A stretch of DNA of 64,000 nt from Desulfobacter sp. Lineage in GTDB: Bacteria; Desulfobacterota; Desulfobacteria; Desulfobacterales; Desulfobacteraceae. Below are positions 25,909 to 35,595 of the stretch, piece after piece. The notes under the pieces are model-generated. The model saw only the letters and a program-made list of their open reading frames with translations, was not told where the DNA came from and did not search any database. Position 1 is the stretch's first letter. Every line of letters begins with the position of its first letter. A program made the position numbers and the translations under genes. The stretch lies in the NCBI GenBank assembly GCA_028768545.1, contig CP054838.1, forward strand, positions 2,473,501 through 2,537,500. The letters are read 5' to 3'.

Positions 25909-28900
25909 ATGAGTTACGAGGCAACACCACAGAAAAATCTGGCAGGCGCTGTCATGGTGCTCGGCGGGGGGATTGCAGGCATGCAGTCCGCCATTGATCT
26001 GGCCAATTCAGGCTATTATGTCTATCTGGTTGAAAAGTCCTATGCCATCGGCGGTATGATGGCCCAGCTGGACAAGACATTTCCGACCAATGACTGCACC
26101 ATGTGAGTGATCTCACCTAAACTGGTCGAGGTCGGCCGGCATCTGAACATTGAATTGTTGACGAACACAGAACTTTTGGAACTGACCGGAGAGCAGGGGA
26201 ACTTTACGGCCAAGATAAGAGAGAATCCAAGGTTTGTAGATCTTGACAAGTGTACCTCATGCGGGGAATGCGCCAAGGTGTGCCCTGTGGAAACCCCTTC
26301 TGAGCACAACCATGGGCTGGCACCCCGGAAAGCCGTTTTTAAACAATATGAGCAGGCCATACCCGGTGCCTACGGGATTTCAAAGCGGTCCATTGCCCCG
26401 TGCAAGGCCACCTGTCCTGCCCATGTCTCCATCCAGGGATTCATTGCCCTGATGCAGCAGGAAAAATACCATGAAGCCTTAAAGCTGTTCAAGCAGGAAC
26501 ATCCCTTCCCGGGCGCTTGCGGAAGGGTCTGCCATCACCCCTGTGAATCAATTTGTACCCGGGGAGATGCGGACCAGCCCCTGGCCATCCAGTATCTGCA
26601 CAGATACCTGGCTGACCTGGATCTGGAACAAGAAAATCCCTGGATGCCTGAACTGGCAGAAAAAAGGGATGAAAAAATTGCCATTGTGGGCTCAGGTCCT
26701 GCCGGGCTGACCGCAGCCTATTACCTTGCCCAGAAAGGGTATGGGGTGACGATTTTTGAAAAACTGCCGGTCAAAGGCGGGATGATGGCCGTGGGGATCC
26801 CTGAATACAGGTTGCCCAAGGCAGAGCTTGAAAAAGAAATCGCCGTGATTGAAGGGTTGGGCGTTGACATAAAAACAAATATAAGCTTTGGACAAGACAT
26901 CAGTCTTTCCAGCCTCAAAGAAGAGGGGTATGCCGCCGTGTTCATGGCCACCGGCCTCCACGGTTCAAGGGGGCTCGGGGTCAAAGGCGAAGACTTGAAA
27001 GGGGTGCTCAAAGGCACTGAATTTTTAAGGAACGCAGCCCTGGGCAAGGGTGAAACACTTTCCGGAAAAACCGTGGTAATCGGCGGGGGAAACGTGGCTG
27101 TGGATGTCGCATTGACAGCCAGGCGTCTGGGTTCTGAAGATGTGACCATGGTCTGCCTGGAAAAAAGAGATGAAATGCCTGCCTGGGATTACGAAATTGA
27201 AGAGGCCTTGGAAGAGGGGGTGAAAATTGTCAACTCCCTTGGCCCCATTGGTTTTCACGGCGTTGGAGACCAGGTTGACGAAGTGGCCTTCCAGGAGTGT
27301 ACCGCCGTGTTTGACGAAAACGGGCGATTTAATCCTCGGTTTGACGATTGCAAGCTGACCTCCCATGATTCAGATCATGTGATTGTGGCCATCGGCCAGA
27401 TGGGCGAGACTGAATTTGCTGACAAAGAAGGCATTGCCCTGACCCCGCCCGGCGGGTATGCGGCCGATCCTGTGACGCTTCAAACCCCCATTGATTGGGT
27501 TTTCGCAGGCGGCGACGCTTTTTACGGACCCAAATCCGTGGTGGATGCAGTGGCCTCGGGCAAAGAGGCTGCCGAGTCCATTGACCGGTTCGTCAACGGT
27601 CAGGATCTAAAAGAGGGGCGTGAAAAAAATTATGACTTTGAAAAACCTGAGATCCTGGATGTCCCGAGAATGGAACGGGTACAACCCGATCATATTCCCG
27701 TGGCGGACCGCCAGGGGAATTTTGCCGAAGTCACCCAGGGCCTTGCCAAGGAGCTTATAGACCGGGAAGCGGCAAGATGCCTTTCCTGCGGGATCTGTTC
27801 GGAATGTTACCAATGCGTGGAAGCCTGCCTGGCAGGTGCCATTGATCACACCCAGACCGCAGTTACAAGGGACGTGAACATAGGATCCCTGATCATGTCC
27901 ACTGGGGCCACCACCTTTGATCCTTCGGGCATGGATGATACCTATATGTATCTTCGGTCTAAAAATGTCATGACCTCCATGGAATTTGAACGGATCCTTT
28001 CTGCAGGCGGCCCCACCATGGGCCATCTGGTCAGACCCTCGGACGAAAAAGAGCCTGAGAAAATCGCCTGGCTCCAATGCATTGGCTCCCGGGACACCAA
28101 CCGGTGCGGCAATGGCTACTGCTCCTCGGTCTGCTGCATGTATGCCATCAAGGATGCCATGATTGCCAAAGAGCATTCTGAAAAAGATCTGGATGCCGCT
28201 ATCTTCAACATGGATATGCGGGCCTTTGGCAAGGATTATGAAAAATATTACAATCGGGCCAAAGACGAGAACGGGGTCAGGTTTGTCAAATCCCGAATCC
28301 ATTCGGTGGTGGAACAACCAGGCTCTGATAATCTTATTCTTAAATACACGGATGAACAAGGACGGATGCAAAAGGAAGTCTTTGACATGGTCATCCTTTC
28401 CGTGGGCCTGACCATCCCCAAAGAGAGTGTCGACCTTGCCGGCCGTATGGGGGTGGAACTGGACAAGTATAATTTTGTCAAAACCCAGACCTTTAACCCC
28501 TTAAGTACATCCCGGCCGGGCGTTTATGTGTCCGGTTCCTTTCAAAGTCCCAAGGATATTGCCTCTTCGGTAACCGAGGCGTCAGGCTCTGCCGGGGCTG
28601 CAGGTGTTCACCTGGCCGCGGCCCGGCACACCTTGACCAAAACCGTGTCCATGCCTGAAGAGCGGGATGTGCTGGGCGAAGAGCCAAGGGTCGGCGTCTT
28701 TGTCTGCAAGTGCGGAATCAATATTGCGGGTATCATTGATGTGGATGCCATAGAATCCTATGCTAAAAATCTTCCCAATGTGGTCTACACCGGAGAAAAT
28801 TTGTTTACCTGTTCCCAGGATACCCAGGTGACGATCAAGGAAGTGATCGAGGAACATCAGCTCAACCGGGTGGTGGTGGCCTCGTGCACCCCTAAAACCC

Positions 28901-30351
28901 ATGAGGGAATTTTCATGGATACCCTGGAAGAGGCAGGGCTTAACAAGTATCTTTTTGAGATGGCCAATATCAGGAACCAGGATTCATGGATGCATTTCCA
29001 TGAACCCGAACAGGCAACCGACAAGGCCAAAGACCTGATCCGCATGGCCGTGGCCCGGGTGTCCACATTAGGGCCCCTGCACGATAAACAGATTACCATT
29101 GTGGATAAGGCCCTGGTTATCGGCGGCGGTATTGCCGGGATGACAGCGGCAAGGGGATTGGCCGACCAGGGGTTTCATGTGACCTTAGTGGAAAAGCAGG
29201 GTCACCTGGGCGGGCTTGGGTCAAGGCTTTACCACACCATTGAGGGAGATGATATCCAGGCCTTTGTCAAAGATCTTGTCACCATCGTGGAAGAGCATGA
29301 ACATATTGATGTGCTCAAGCAGGCCCTGGTCGTCGGCTATGGCGGGTACAAGGGCAATTTTAAAACCGAGGTTCTGGTCGGACCCTCCATGAAGGAGATG
29401 AAGATTGACCACGGGGTCATGATCGTGGCCACAGGCGCCGACGAATACAAGCCCAAGGAATATCTTTACAATGAGAGCGAACAGGTGGTCACCCAGCTTG
29501 AGCTTGCCGATATGCTGGAGCAGGGAAAAGCAGCAGACCTTGACCGGGTGATCATGATCCAGTGTGTGGGATCCAGGAACGAGGAAAATCCAAACTGTTC
29601 CCGGATCTGCTGTCAGAATGCCGTGAAAAATGCCATTGCCATAAAAAAGAAAACTCCGGATACAGATGTCTTTATTCTGTACCGGGATATGAGAATGTAC
29701 GCCATGATGGAGGAGTTCTATACCGAGGCCAGGAATCTGGGCGTGATCTTTTTCAGGTTTGATGCGGATCATCCGCCCCAAGTGACCCAGGCCGACGGCG
29801 GTATTCTCGTGACCTTTAAGGACCATGTTCTGGGCCAGGCCATTGAGGCCCATTGTGATCTTCTGGCCCTGAGTGCCGGGGTCAAGGCCGCGGATACCGA
29901 AGAGCTTTCCACCATCATCAAGACCCAGAGAAATCCCGAAGGCTTTTTCATGGAAGCCCATGTCAAACTGCGGCCCGTGGATGCGGCCACCGAAGGGGTG
30001 TTTATCTGCGGCACGGCCCATGGTCCCAAGCTCATCACCGAAACCATTGCCCAGGCCATGGCAGCGGCGTCCCGGGCCACCACCTACCTGGCCCAGGAAT
30101 ATCTTACCCTCTCGGCTGTGGTGGCCGAGGTCAACCAAGCCAATTGCGCATCCTGCCTGGTCTGTGTGAGATCCTGTCCCTATAACGTTCCTGTGATAAA
30201 TGAATTGGGGGTCTCCTATATTGATCCTGCCCTGTGCCAGGGCTGCGGGGTTTGCGCCTCGGAATGTCCGGCTAAAACCATAAAACTGAACTGGTATGAA
30301 GATGAATCATTGTTAAGCAAGGTGGAATCTTTGCTGGAGGGGGTAATATGA
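25909..30351 (+). CDS. hdrA: HdrA-GltD-HdrA flavoprotein with selenocysteine
   Basis: One frame of 1480 residues if the TGA at 26104-26106 is read as Sec (U66), in the context [15 protein letters not shown], where HdrA proteins carry Cys or Sec. Order: HdrA flavin front with its [10 protein letters not shown] dinucleotide loop; [12 protein letters not shown] cluster (about 115-126); a GltD/NfnB-like insert ([36 protein letters not shown]); [13 protein letters not shown] (about 626); HdrA segments with CCMYAIKDA; a second HdrA module ([20 protein letters not shown]); and two C-terminal [4Fe-4S] motifs. It overlaps mvhD by 4 bp. It probably bifurcates or confurcates electrons between NAD(P)H, ferredoxin and the MetF branch; hdrB and hdrC are absent here. 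GGAGG precedes the ATG. Confidence 0.92.
26104..26139 (+). promoter_or_regulatory. Bacterial SECIS-type element in hdrA
   Basis: After the UGA at 26104-26106, CUGGUCG (26122-26128) pairs with CGGCCGG (26133-26139), with two G-U pairs, around the loop AGGU. The loop begins 22 nt after the UGA and has G in its first two positions, matching the general bacterial SECIS rule. Confidence 0.75.
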
Positions 30352-30791
30352 CAAAGGAATTCGACCCGGTCATTCTGTCATTCTGCTGTAATTACTGAGG
30401 GTATTCAGCCGCGGACCTGGCAGGTTCCATGAGACTGAAAATACCCACAAGTTTTAGAATTATCCGTCTGCCCTGTACCGGCAAACTGGACATCATCCAT
30501 GTGCTCCGGGCCTTTGAAAAAGGGGCTGACGGGGTGTTCTGCGTGGGTTGTATGGAAGGGGACTGTCATTTTAACGAGGGCAATTTCAGGGCCCGCAAGC
30601 GCATTGAGCAGGCCGCCAGGCTTTTAGACCAGGTGGGCGTGGGCGGAGAACGGGTGAGAATGTACAATCTTTCCTCAGGGGAAGGCCCGCTGTTTGCCCA
30701 GTATGCCACTGAAATGGTGGAACACATAAAGGCGCTGGGGCCCAGCCCCATCCGGCTGGCCAGGCAGAAAGCCAGCAGCGAGGCAGCCTAA
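30348..30791 (+). CDS. mvhD: MvhD-family iron-sulfur protein with selenocysteine
   Basis: 147 residues if the TGA at 30396-30398 is read as Sec (U17). The context FCCNY-U-GYSAADLAG matches the MvhD start FCCNWC.Y.GAD..G, with Sec in place of Cys. Later motifs are LPCTGKLD and CVGCMEGDCHF, ligands of the [2Fe-2S] cluster. MvhD passes electrons between a hydrogenase or other donor and HdrA; here the donor is unknown. The ATG overlaps the hdrA stop (ATGA), so the two are translationally coupled. Methanogen VhuD is a known selenoprotein of this family. Confidence 0.92.
30396..30427 (+). promoter_or_regulatory. Bacterial SECIS-type element in mvhD
   Basis: GGACCU (30413-30418) pairs with AGGUUC (30422-30427) around a GGC loop, with one G-U pair. 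The loop starts 20 nt after the UGA and begins with G, as expected. Confidence 0.7.
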
Positions 30792-30845
30792 TCAAAAAGG
30801 TGTGACAGGCGTTAAACCGTTAACAGCTGATTATATGAGGTAAAT

Positions 30846-31514
30846 ATGATAATAGCAGAGAAAAAACCCATTGAAGAAATCATTGAAGAGGTTAAGGATT
30901 TTGACCGTCTTCTTATTCTGGGGTGCAACGAATGTGTCACCGTGTGCGAGGCTGGCGGGAAAAAAGAAGTAGAGGTCCTGGCCTCGGCATTGCGCATGTA
31001 TTTTATCACCCAGGGCAAAGAAAAAACCATTGACGAAAGAACCCTTGAACGCCAATGCGACCATGAATATTTAGAAGAGATCAGAAATGTCATAGATGAT
31101 TATGATGCCGTGGTCTCCCTTGCCTGCGGGGTGGGGGTTCAGTTTTGCGCGGAAAAATATCTGACAACGCCCATGCTGCCGGGAGTGAATACCATTTGTC
31201 TCGGGGCCAACGAGGACAGAGGGGTCTGGACTGAACGCTGCCAGGCCTGCGGGTCCTGTGTATTGGCAAGAACCGGGGGGATCTGTCCTGTTTCCAGGTG
31301 TGCCAAACGGGTGCTCAACGGCCCCTGCGGCGGATCCACCAACGGCAAATGCGAGCTGGGCCCGGATATTGACTGTGCCTGGCAGCTTATTATCGATCGG
31401 CTCAAAGCCCTTGGCAAGATGGATGATTATGAAAAAGTGACCCCGATTAAAGACTGGTCCACGGACAGAGCAGGCGGCCCTAGAACTGTAACCAGGGAGG
31501 ATGTGAAGATATGA
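30846..31514 (+). CDS. metV: MetV, methylenetetrahydrofolate reductase partner
   Basis: A 222-residue protein of the MTHFR C-terminal (MetV) family. Residues about 25-70 carry LGCNECVTVCEAGG. The C-terminal zinc/cluster region reads CQACGSCVLARTGGICPVSRCAKR, then LNGPCGGSTNGKCEL. MetV forms a complex with MetF in acetogens and relatives, linking it to the Hdr-MvhD module. It lies 54 bp after mvhD and overlaps metF by 4 bp. The preceding TGAGG is a modest ribosome site. Confidence 0.9.
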   Translation: MIIAEKKPIEEIIEEVKDFDRLLILGCNECVTVCEAGGKKEVEVLASALRMYFITQGKEKTIDERTLERQCDHEYLEEIRNVIDDYDAVVSLACGVGVQFCAEKYLTTPMLPGVNTICLGANEDRGVWTERCQACGSCVLARTGGICPVSRCAKRVLNGPCGGSTNGKCELGPDIDCAWQLIIDRLKALGKMDDYEKVTPIKDWSTDRAGGPRTVTREDVKI

Positions 31515-32443
31515 GCGAGGTAAAAACGGCAAGCAGGCTGGAACGAGTGATGAAGGCAGGTCATCTGGGTGTCACTTCCGAGTGCGGGCCCCCAAGGGGG
31601 TCTGATCCTGACGAAATCCGGCACAAGGGAAAGCTGATCAGGGATTATGTGGATGCGGTCAATGTGACAGACAACCAGACCGCCATGACCCGGATGTCGT
31701 CTCTGGCGGCCTGTATTCATCTCAAACTCGAAGGGATTGAACCCATACTCCAGATGGTGACAAGGGACAGGAATCGGGTGGCCCTTCAGAGTGATATTTT
31801 AGGGGCAGCCTCTTTTAATATCAACAATATGCTCTGTCTTTCCGGGGATCACCAGAGTTTTGGGGACTGTGCCCAGGGCCAGAATGTCCATGACCTTGAC
31901 TCCATGCAATTGGTTCAGACGGCAAGATTCATGAGGGATGAGGGCAAGTTTTTAGGGGGAGATGATATCAAGCGTCCCCCCAATATGTTTGTGGGCGCGG
32001 CAGCCAATCCCTTTGCCGATCCCTTTGAAATCCGGGTGCCAAGGCTTGCCAAGAAGATTGCCTGTGGTGCTGAATTTATCCAGACCCAGTGTATTTACAA
32101 TATTGATAAATTCAAGGAATGGATCAGAAGGGCCGCAGACAAGGGGTTGACGGAAAAGACCTTTATCATGGCCGGCATGACCCCCATGAAATCCGTGGGC
32201 ATGGCCAAGTACATGAAAAACAAGGTGCCCGGCATGGATGTGCCCGACGAGATCATCAGCCGGCTTGCCGGCGTTGAAAAGGGAAAACAGGCCCAGGAAG
32301 GCATTGACATCTGTGTGGAGCATATCCAGGAACTCAAAGAGGTTACAGGGGTCTCCGGTTTCCACGTCATGGCAATCGAATGGGAGGAAAAAGTGCCAGA
32401 GATTGTTGAACGGTCAGGGCTTTTTCCAAGGCCTGATATTTAA
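31511..32443 (+). CDS. metF: Methylenetetrahydrofolate reductase
   Basis: A 310-residue TIM-barrel flavoenzyme interconverting methylene- and methyl-tetrahydrofolate in the methyl branch of the acetyl-CoA pathway. Motifs: VTSECGPPRGSDPDEI at the start, NVTDNQTA, GDHQSFGD and CGAEFIQTQCIYN. It is the last gene of the hdrA-mvhD-metV-metF unit and is closed by a strong terminator. The grouping implies that this MetF draws electrons through the Hdr complex rather than from NADH directly; the direction (oxidative or reductive) cannot be read from sequence. Confidence 0.93.
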   Translation: MSEVKTASRLERVMKAGHLGVTSECGPPRGSDPDEIRHKGKLIRDYVDAVNVTDNQTAMTRMSSLAACIHLKLEGIEPILQMVTRDRNRVALQSDILGAASFNINNMLCLSGDHQSFGDCAQGQNVHDLDSMQLVQTARFMRDEGKFLGGDDIKRPPNMFVGAAANPFADPFEIRVPRLAKKIACGAEFIQTQCIYNIDKFKEWIRRAADKGLTEKTFIMAGMTPMKSVGMAKYMKNKVPGMDVPDEIISRLAGVEKGKQAQEGIDICVEHIQELKEVTGVSGFHVMAIEWEEKVPEIVERSGLFPRPDI

Positions 32444-32493
32444 CTTTTTGGTTACGGTGTCTGTGTTTTCAGGATAAAAACATAGACGTTCAG

Positions 32494-32536
32494 GACCCTG
32501 GCAGAGGAATAATCCTTTACCAGGGTCTTTTTTTTT
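32494..32536 (+). terminator. Rho-independent terminator of the hdr-met operon
   Basis: GACCCTGG (32494-32501) pairs with CCAGGGTC (32520-32527), followed by a long T tract. An inner AGGA/TCCT can extend the fold. Confidence 0.92.
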
Positions 32537-32620
32537 ATTATGACAGAGGCATAAGTATTACAAACCCCTAAATGACGACCATTGGACTGCCCGGGAGCGT
32601 CTTAAGAGCAAGGAGAAGAT

Positions 32621-32980
32621 ATGGCTGTAATCGTCAAATACATCGTTGTCAGGAATGGAGAAGAAAAGATGACATTTGCGACAAAAAAAGAAGCAGACGC
32701 CTATGATAAAATGCTTGATATTGCCGACAATCTGTTTGATTTTTTGGAAGATTCCAGCCTGAAGATGGATGAGGACCAGCAAGAGGAAATTGCCCTGCTC
32801 ATGGCCAGCAAACGGGATGAAATCATGCCTATTCTGCGTGGTATCTCTCCTAAAAAACAAACATCACCCGCAAAATCAAAAGTCCCCGGAACCAAAAAAG
32901 CGCCTGTTTCCCCGCCCAAATCAATGGCCAAAAAACCTGCTAATCCCCGTGCCAGGGCGGCTAAAAAAGCAAAGGCCTGA
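32621..32980 (+). CDS. yebG: YebG-family SOS-associated protein
   Basis: A 119-residue protein. The first 75 residues match YebG (MAVIVKYIVVRNGEEKMTFA, KKEADAYDKMLDIADNL), a small protein induced by DNA damage in enterobacteria. The rest is a Lys/Pro/Ala-rich basic tail (residues 80-119) resembling histone-like tails, which may bind DNA. AAGGAG precedes the ATG. I saw no enterobacterial-type LexA box upstream, so SOS control is not shown here. Confidence 0.85.
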   Translation: MAVIVKYIVVRNGEEKMTFATKKEADAYDKMLDIADNLFDFLEDSSLKMDEDQQEEIALLMASKRDEIMPILRGISPKKQTSPAKSKVPGTKKAPVSPPKSMAKKPANPRARAAKKAKA

Positions 32981-33163
32981 TCCAAGATTCTGGCAGCGAA
33001 ACTTAGATTGGCATTATAACAGACCGTTGTTTTTTGTCTGCAGTCCTGAACGCCTTTAATTTTATAATATTATTTGCCGTAAATGGGTTCTAATGACCTC
33101 TTTTCCGGGCTGCAAGAGCGTATACTCAGGTATAACCAGGGGACCTAAAATCAAGGAAAGATC

Positions 33164-33895
33164 ATGGGATTGAACTACGAGGAATTGGACTATCAGAACA
33201 CGCCCATAGGTGAGCTGGTCCTGCGGCGGAGAAGACTGCTCCAGCTCAAAGGGCGTGAGATATACGAGGTTAAGCTTGGAGAGGAGTTTCTCATGTCCAG
33301 CCTTTTTCATGAGGCAGAGACACAGCTTTCCCAAATCGGGCTGGGCCGGTTGGACAAAGCGGAGTTCAGCGTTGTGGTGGGCGGTTTGGGCCTGGGCTAT
33401 ACCGCCCTTGCAGCCCTTGAAAATCCCAATTTAGCCTCCCTGGTGGTGGTGGAATTTTTAAGGCCTGTGATTGACTGGCATGAAAAAGGATTGGTGCCCT
33501 TGGGGCCTTCTCTGTGTGCAGATCCCAGGTGCCGGCTGGTTCAAGGGGACTTTTTTGCCCTGTCTCGTGATGGGGCCCAGGGGTTTGACCCGGATCATCC
33601 CGGGAAAAAGCAGGATGCAATTCTGCTGGATATTGACCACACCCCGACACGGGTCCTGACCCAGACCAACAAGGCTTTTTATACGGTCCAAGGATTGAGC
33701 AGTCTTGCCTCTCACCTGAATCCCGGCGGGGTCTTTGGGCTCTGGTCCGATGACAGGCCCGATGACAGGTTTGCATCCCTTCTGGATGAGGTGTTCTGGA
33801 CGGTTGAGACCCATGTTGTTGAGTTTGACAACCCCTTTACAGGTCAGCTGACAGAGAATACTGTCTATTTAGGACAGACTGAGCCTCTGGCCTGA
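33164..33895 (+). CDS. Spermidine-synthase-like methyltransferase-fold protein
   Basis: A 243-residue Rossmann-fold protein: VVGGLGLGYTALAAL is the SAM-type glycine loop, VVVEFLRPVIDW the acidic strand end, and AILLDIDHTP the later motif. The layout matches spermidine-synthase-like proteins, but the typical aminopropyltransferase active-site DGG motif is not evident, so the reaction is uncertain. It stands alone, with AAGGAAAG before its ATG. Confidence 0.75.
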   Translation: MGLNYEELDYQNTPIGELVLRRRRLLQLKGREIYEVKLGEEFLMSSLFHEAETQLSQIGLGRLDKAEFSVVVGGLGLGYTALAALENPNLASLVVVEFLRPVIDWHEKGLVPLGPSLCADPRCRLVQGDFFALSRDGAQGFDPDHPGKKQDAILLDIDHTPTRVLTQTNKAFYTVQGLSSLASHLNPGGVFGLWSDDRPDDRFASLLDEVFWTVETHVVEFDNPFTGQLTENTVYLGQTEPLA

Positions 33896-34182
33896 TAGCA
33901 AAATATAATAAAAAATTCCCACATTTAGGGTCTTTTCAAAACAAGCTCGGGATCAGATTAAAATTGCCCCAAATAAGATTTAGGATTTTAAGTCTAATTC
34001 AAGGTGCGTCATTGGGAGCATCTTCACAATATCTGCCCAGCGGGGCAACGCTCAAGAGAACTTAAAAGGCAATTCATATGGACGGTTTTTGATTGCGAGC
34101 CTAAAATTCCTGGTATATAAGGGAAGGATTGCTTTTCGGGTGGTCATGTTTTAAGGCATTTTTCTTAAAAGGGAAGATTATC
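33896..34182. other. Intergenic region before the efflux operon
   Basis: About 290 bp with no supported gene. It should hold the promoter of the membrane-fusion/RND operon. No operator symmetry stood out. Confidence 0.4.
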
Positions 34183-35595
34183 ATGAGATCGTTTTTATTC
34201 AGATTGATGCGGGTGGTAATTGTTTTAGCCCTTGCATTCGGCTTTGGGTTCTGGCTTTTTGCCGTTCGGGAAAAACCCAAGAAAAAACAAAAGATTCAAA
34301 CCCCGCCCAAGGTGGTGGTGATAAAAGCGACATCCAGGTCCGAGGCCGTGACCATTGAAGCCTTCGGCACCATCATTCCCCGGAAAAAGGTCAAACTTGC
34401 CCTGGAGGTAGGCGGCCGGATTGATTATCTTCACCCCCTGTTCCGTGACGGGGGCGCCATTGGAAAAGGAGAGCTGATCCTCCGCATTGACCAGCGCTCT
34501 TTGATCTTGGATAAAACAGCGGCCCAGGTCCGGGTGGACATCAGGCATTTGACTCAGGATGTTGAAAATTTAAAGGCAGATGCCGGTCTGGCAAAGACCA
34601 ATATGGACTTGAGCCTCAAGGAGCTTGCCCGGGTCAAGGCCCTGAGCAAAAATCAGTTTGCCTCGAAAACCAGTCTGGACAAGGCCCAGCAGCAATACCT
34701 GGCCGCCAGGATTCAGCTCCAGAACATTGAGAATCGACTGGCCCTGACCCCTTCTGTACTGGCACAGAAAAAAGCGGCCCTGGCCATGGCCCGGGCGGAT
34801 TTTCAAAAGGTTTCCCTGGTGCTGGAGAAATCTCAGATCCGGTCCGGGTTTGACGGGCTTGTCCTGGTCAAACAGGTTGAGATGGGAGAATTTGTCAACC
34901 CGGGACAGGTGCTGGGTTCGATTTACGAAAAAGGGGCCATGGATGTGGATGTAAGCATCCCCTTGGAAGAACTCAAGTGGTTGCGCGCCTGTTTTGAAGA
35001 GGGACGCCTGCCCAAGGCCCAGGTCAGTGTTGCCAATCTGGAAGGTCCTGATCTTCCCGTATGGCAGGCAAAACTGGTCAGGGTAAAGGCCAATATTGAT
35101 GAAAAAACCCGGACCCTGCCCTTGACCCTGGAAATCGGTGACCGTAACCCCCTGGCCAAGGAGATGGACCCGGCCCCCAAGATAGGCCAAGTCCACAAAG
35201 CAGGCCAAGCCCATGATTCAGTCCAAGCAAATGATTCAGTCCAAGCCGGGGAAAAAGAAATCCCAAAATCGTCCAGGGAGACGGCTGGCCCGGAGCATTC
35301 CATTACGGCCTTTGCCCTTTTAAAGCCCGGCACCTTTGTGACCTGCCGTATCCAGGGGGAAATCCAGGATGATATTTTCCGGCTGCCCCGGCATTTGATG
35401 CGGTCTTCAGATGCCTTGTATCTGGTAGAGGATGGCCGTCTTAGAATTCGCAAGGTCTTAGTGCTCCGTAAATTTGAAGACCAGGTCATTATAGACCAGG
35501 GCCTTGTTCCAGGAGATCTGATTGTCTCATCCCCTCTGCCCGGTGCGGTCGAGGGCATGGCCCTTACCGTTAAAACCCTGGGTGAACAGCCATGA
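34183..35595 (+). CDS. RND efflux membrane-fusion (periplasmic adaptor) protein
   Basis: About 470 residues. It has one N-terminal membrane helix (VVIVLALAFGFGFWLF), then the lipoyl/barrel-sandwich halves (VEAFGT.IPRKKVKLALEVGGRI ... SGFDGLVLVKQVEMGEFVNPG) flanking a long coiled coil (residues about 115-215). A short low-complexity insert near residues 333-355 repeats Gln/His/Asp units (GQAHDSVQANDSVQAG). It bridges the RND pump and an outer-membrane channel. The ATG at 34183 follows AAAGGGAAG. It overlaps the pump gene by 4 bp (ATGA). Confidence 0.9.
   Translation: MRSFLFRLMRVVIVLALAFGFGFWLFAVREKPKKKQKIQTPPKVVVIKATSRSEAVTIEAFGTIIPRKKVKLALEVGGRIDYLHPLFRDGGAIGKGELILRIDQRSLILDKTAAQVRVDIRHLTQDVENLKADAGLAKTNMDLSLKELARVKALSKNQFASKTSLDKAQQQYLAARIQLQNIENRLALTPSVLAQKKAALAMARADFQKVSLVLEKSQIRSGFDGLVLVKQVEMGEFVNPGQVLGSIYEKGAMDVDVSIPLEELKWLRACFEEGRLPKAQVSVANLEGPDLPVWQAKLVRVKANIDEKTRTLPLTLEIGDRNPLAKEMDPAPKIGQVHKAGQAHDSVQANDSVQAGEKEIPKSSRETAGPEHSITAFALLKPGTFVTCRIQGEIQDDIFRLPRHLMRSSDALYLVEDGRLRIRKVLVLRKFEDQVIIDQGLVPGDLIVSSPLPGAVEGMALTVKTLGEQP

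Noticed and set aside
27607..30138. Long antisense frames opposite hdrA (254 and 305 codons)
   Set aside because: They mirror a conserved gene, lack domains and ribosome sites, and have the composition expected of a shadow frame.
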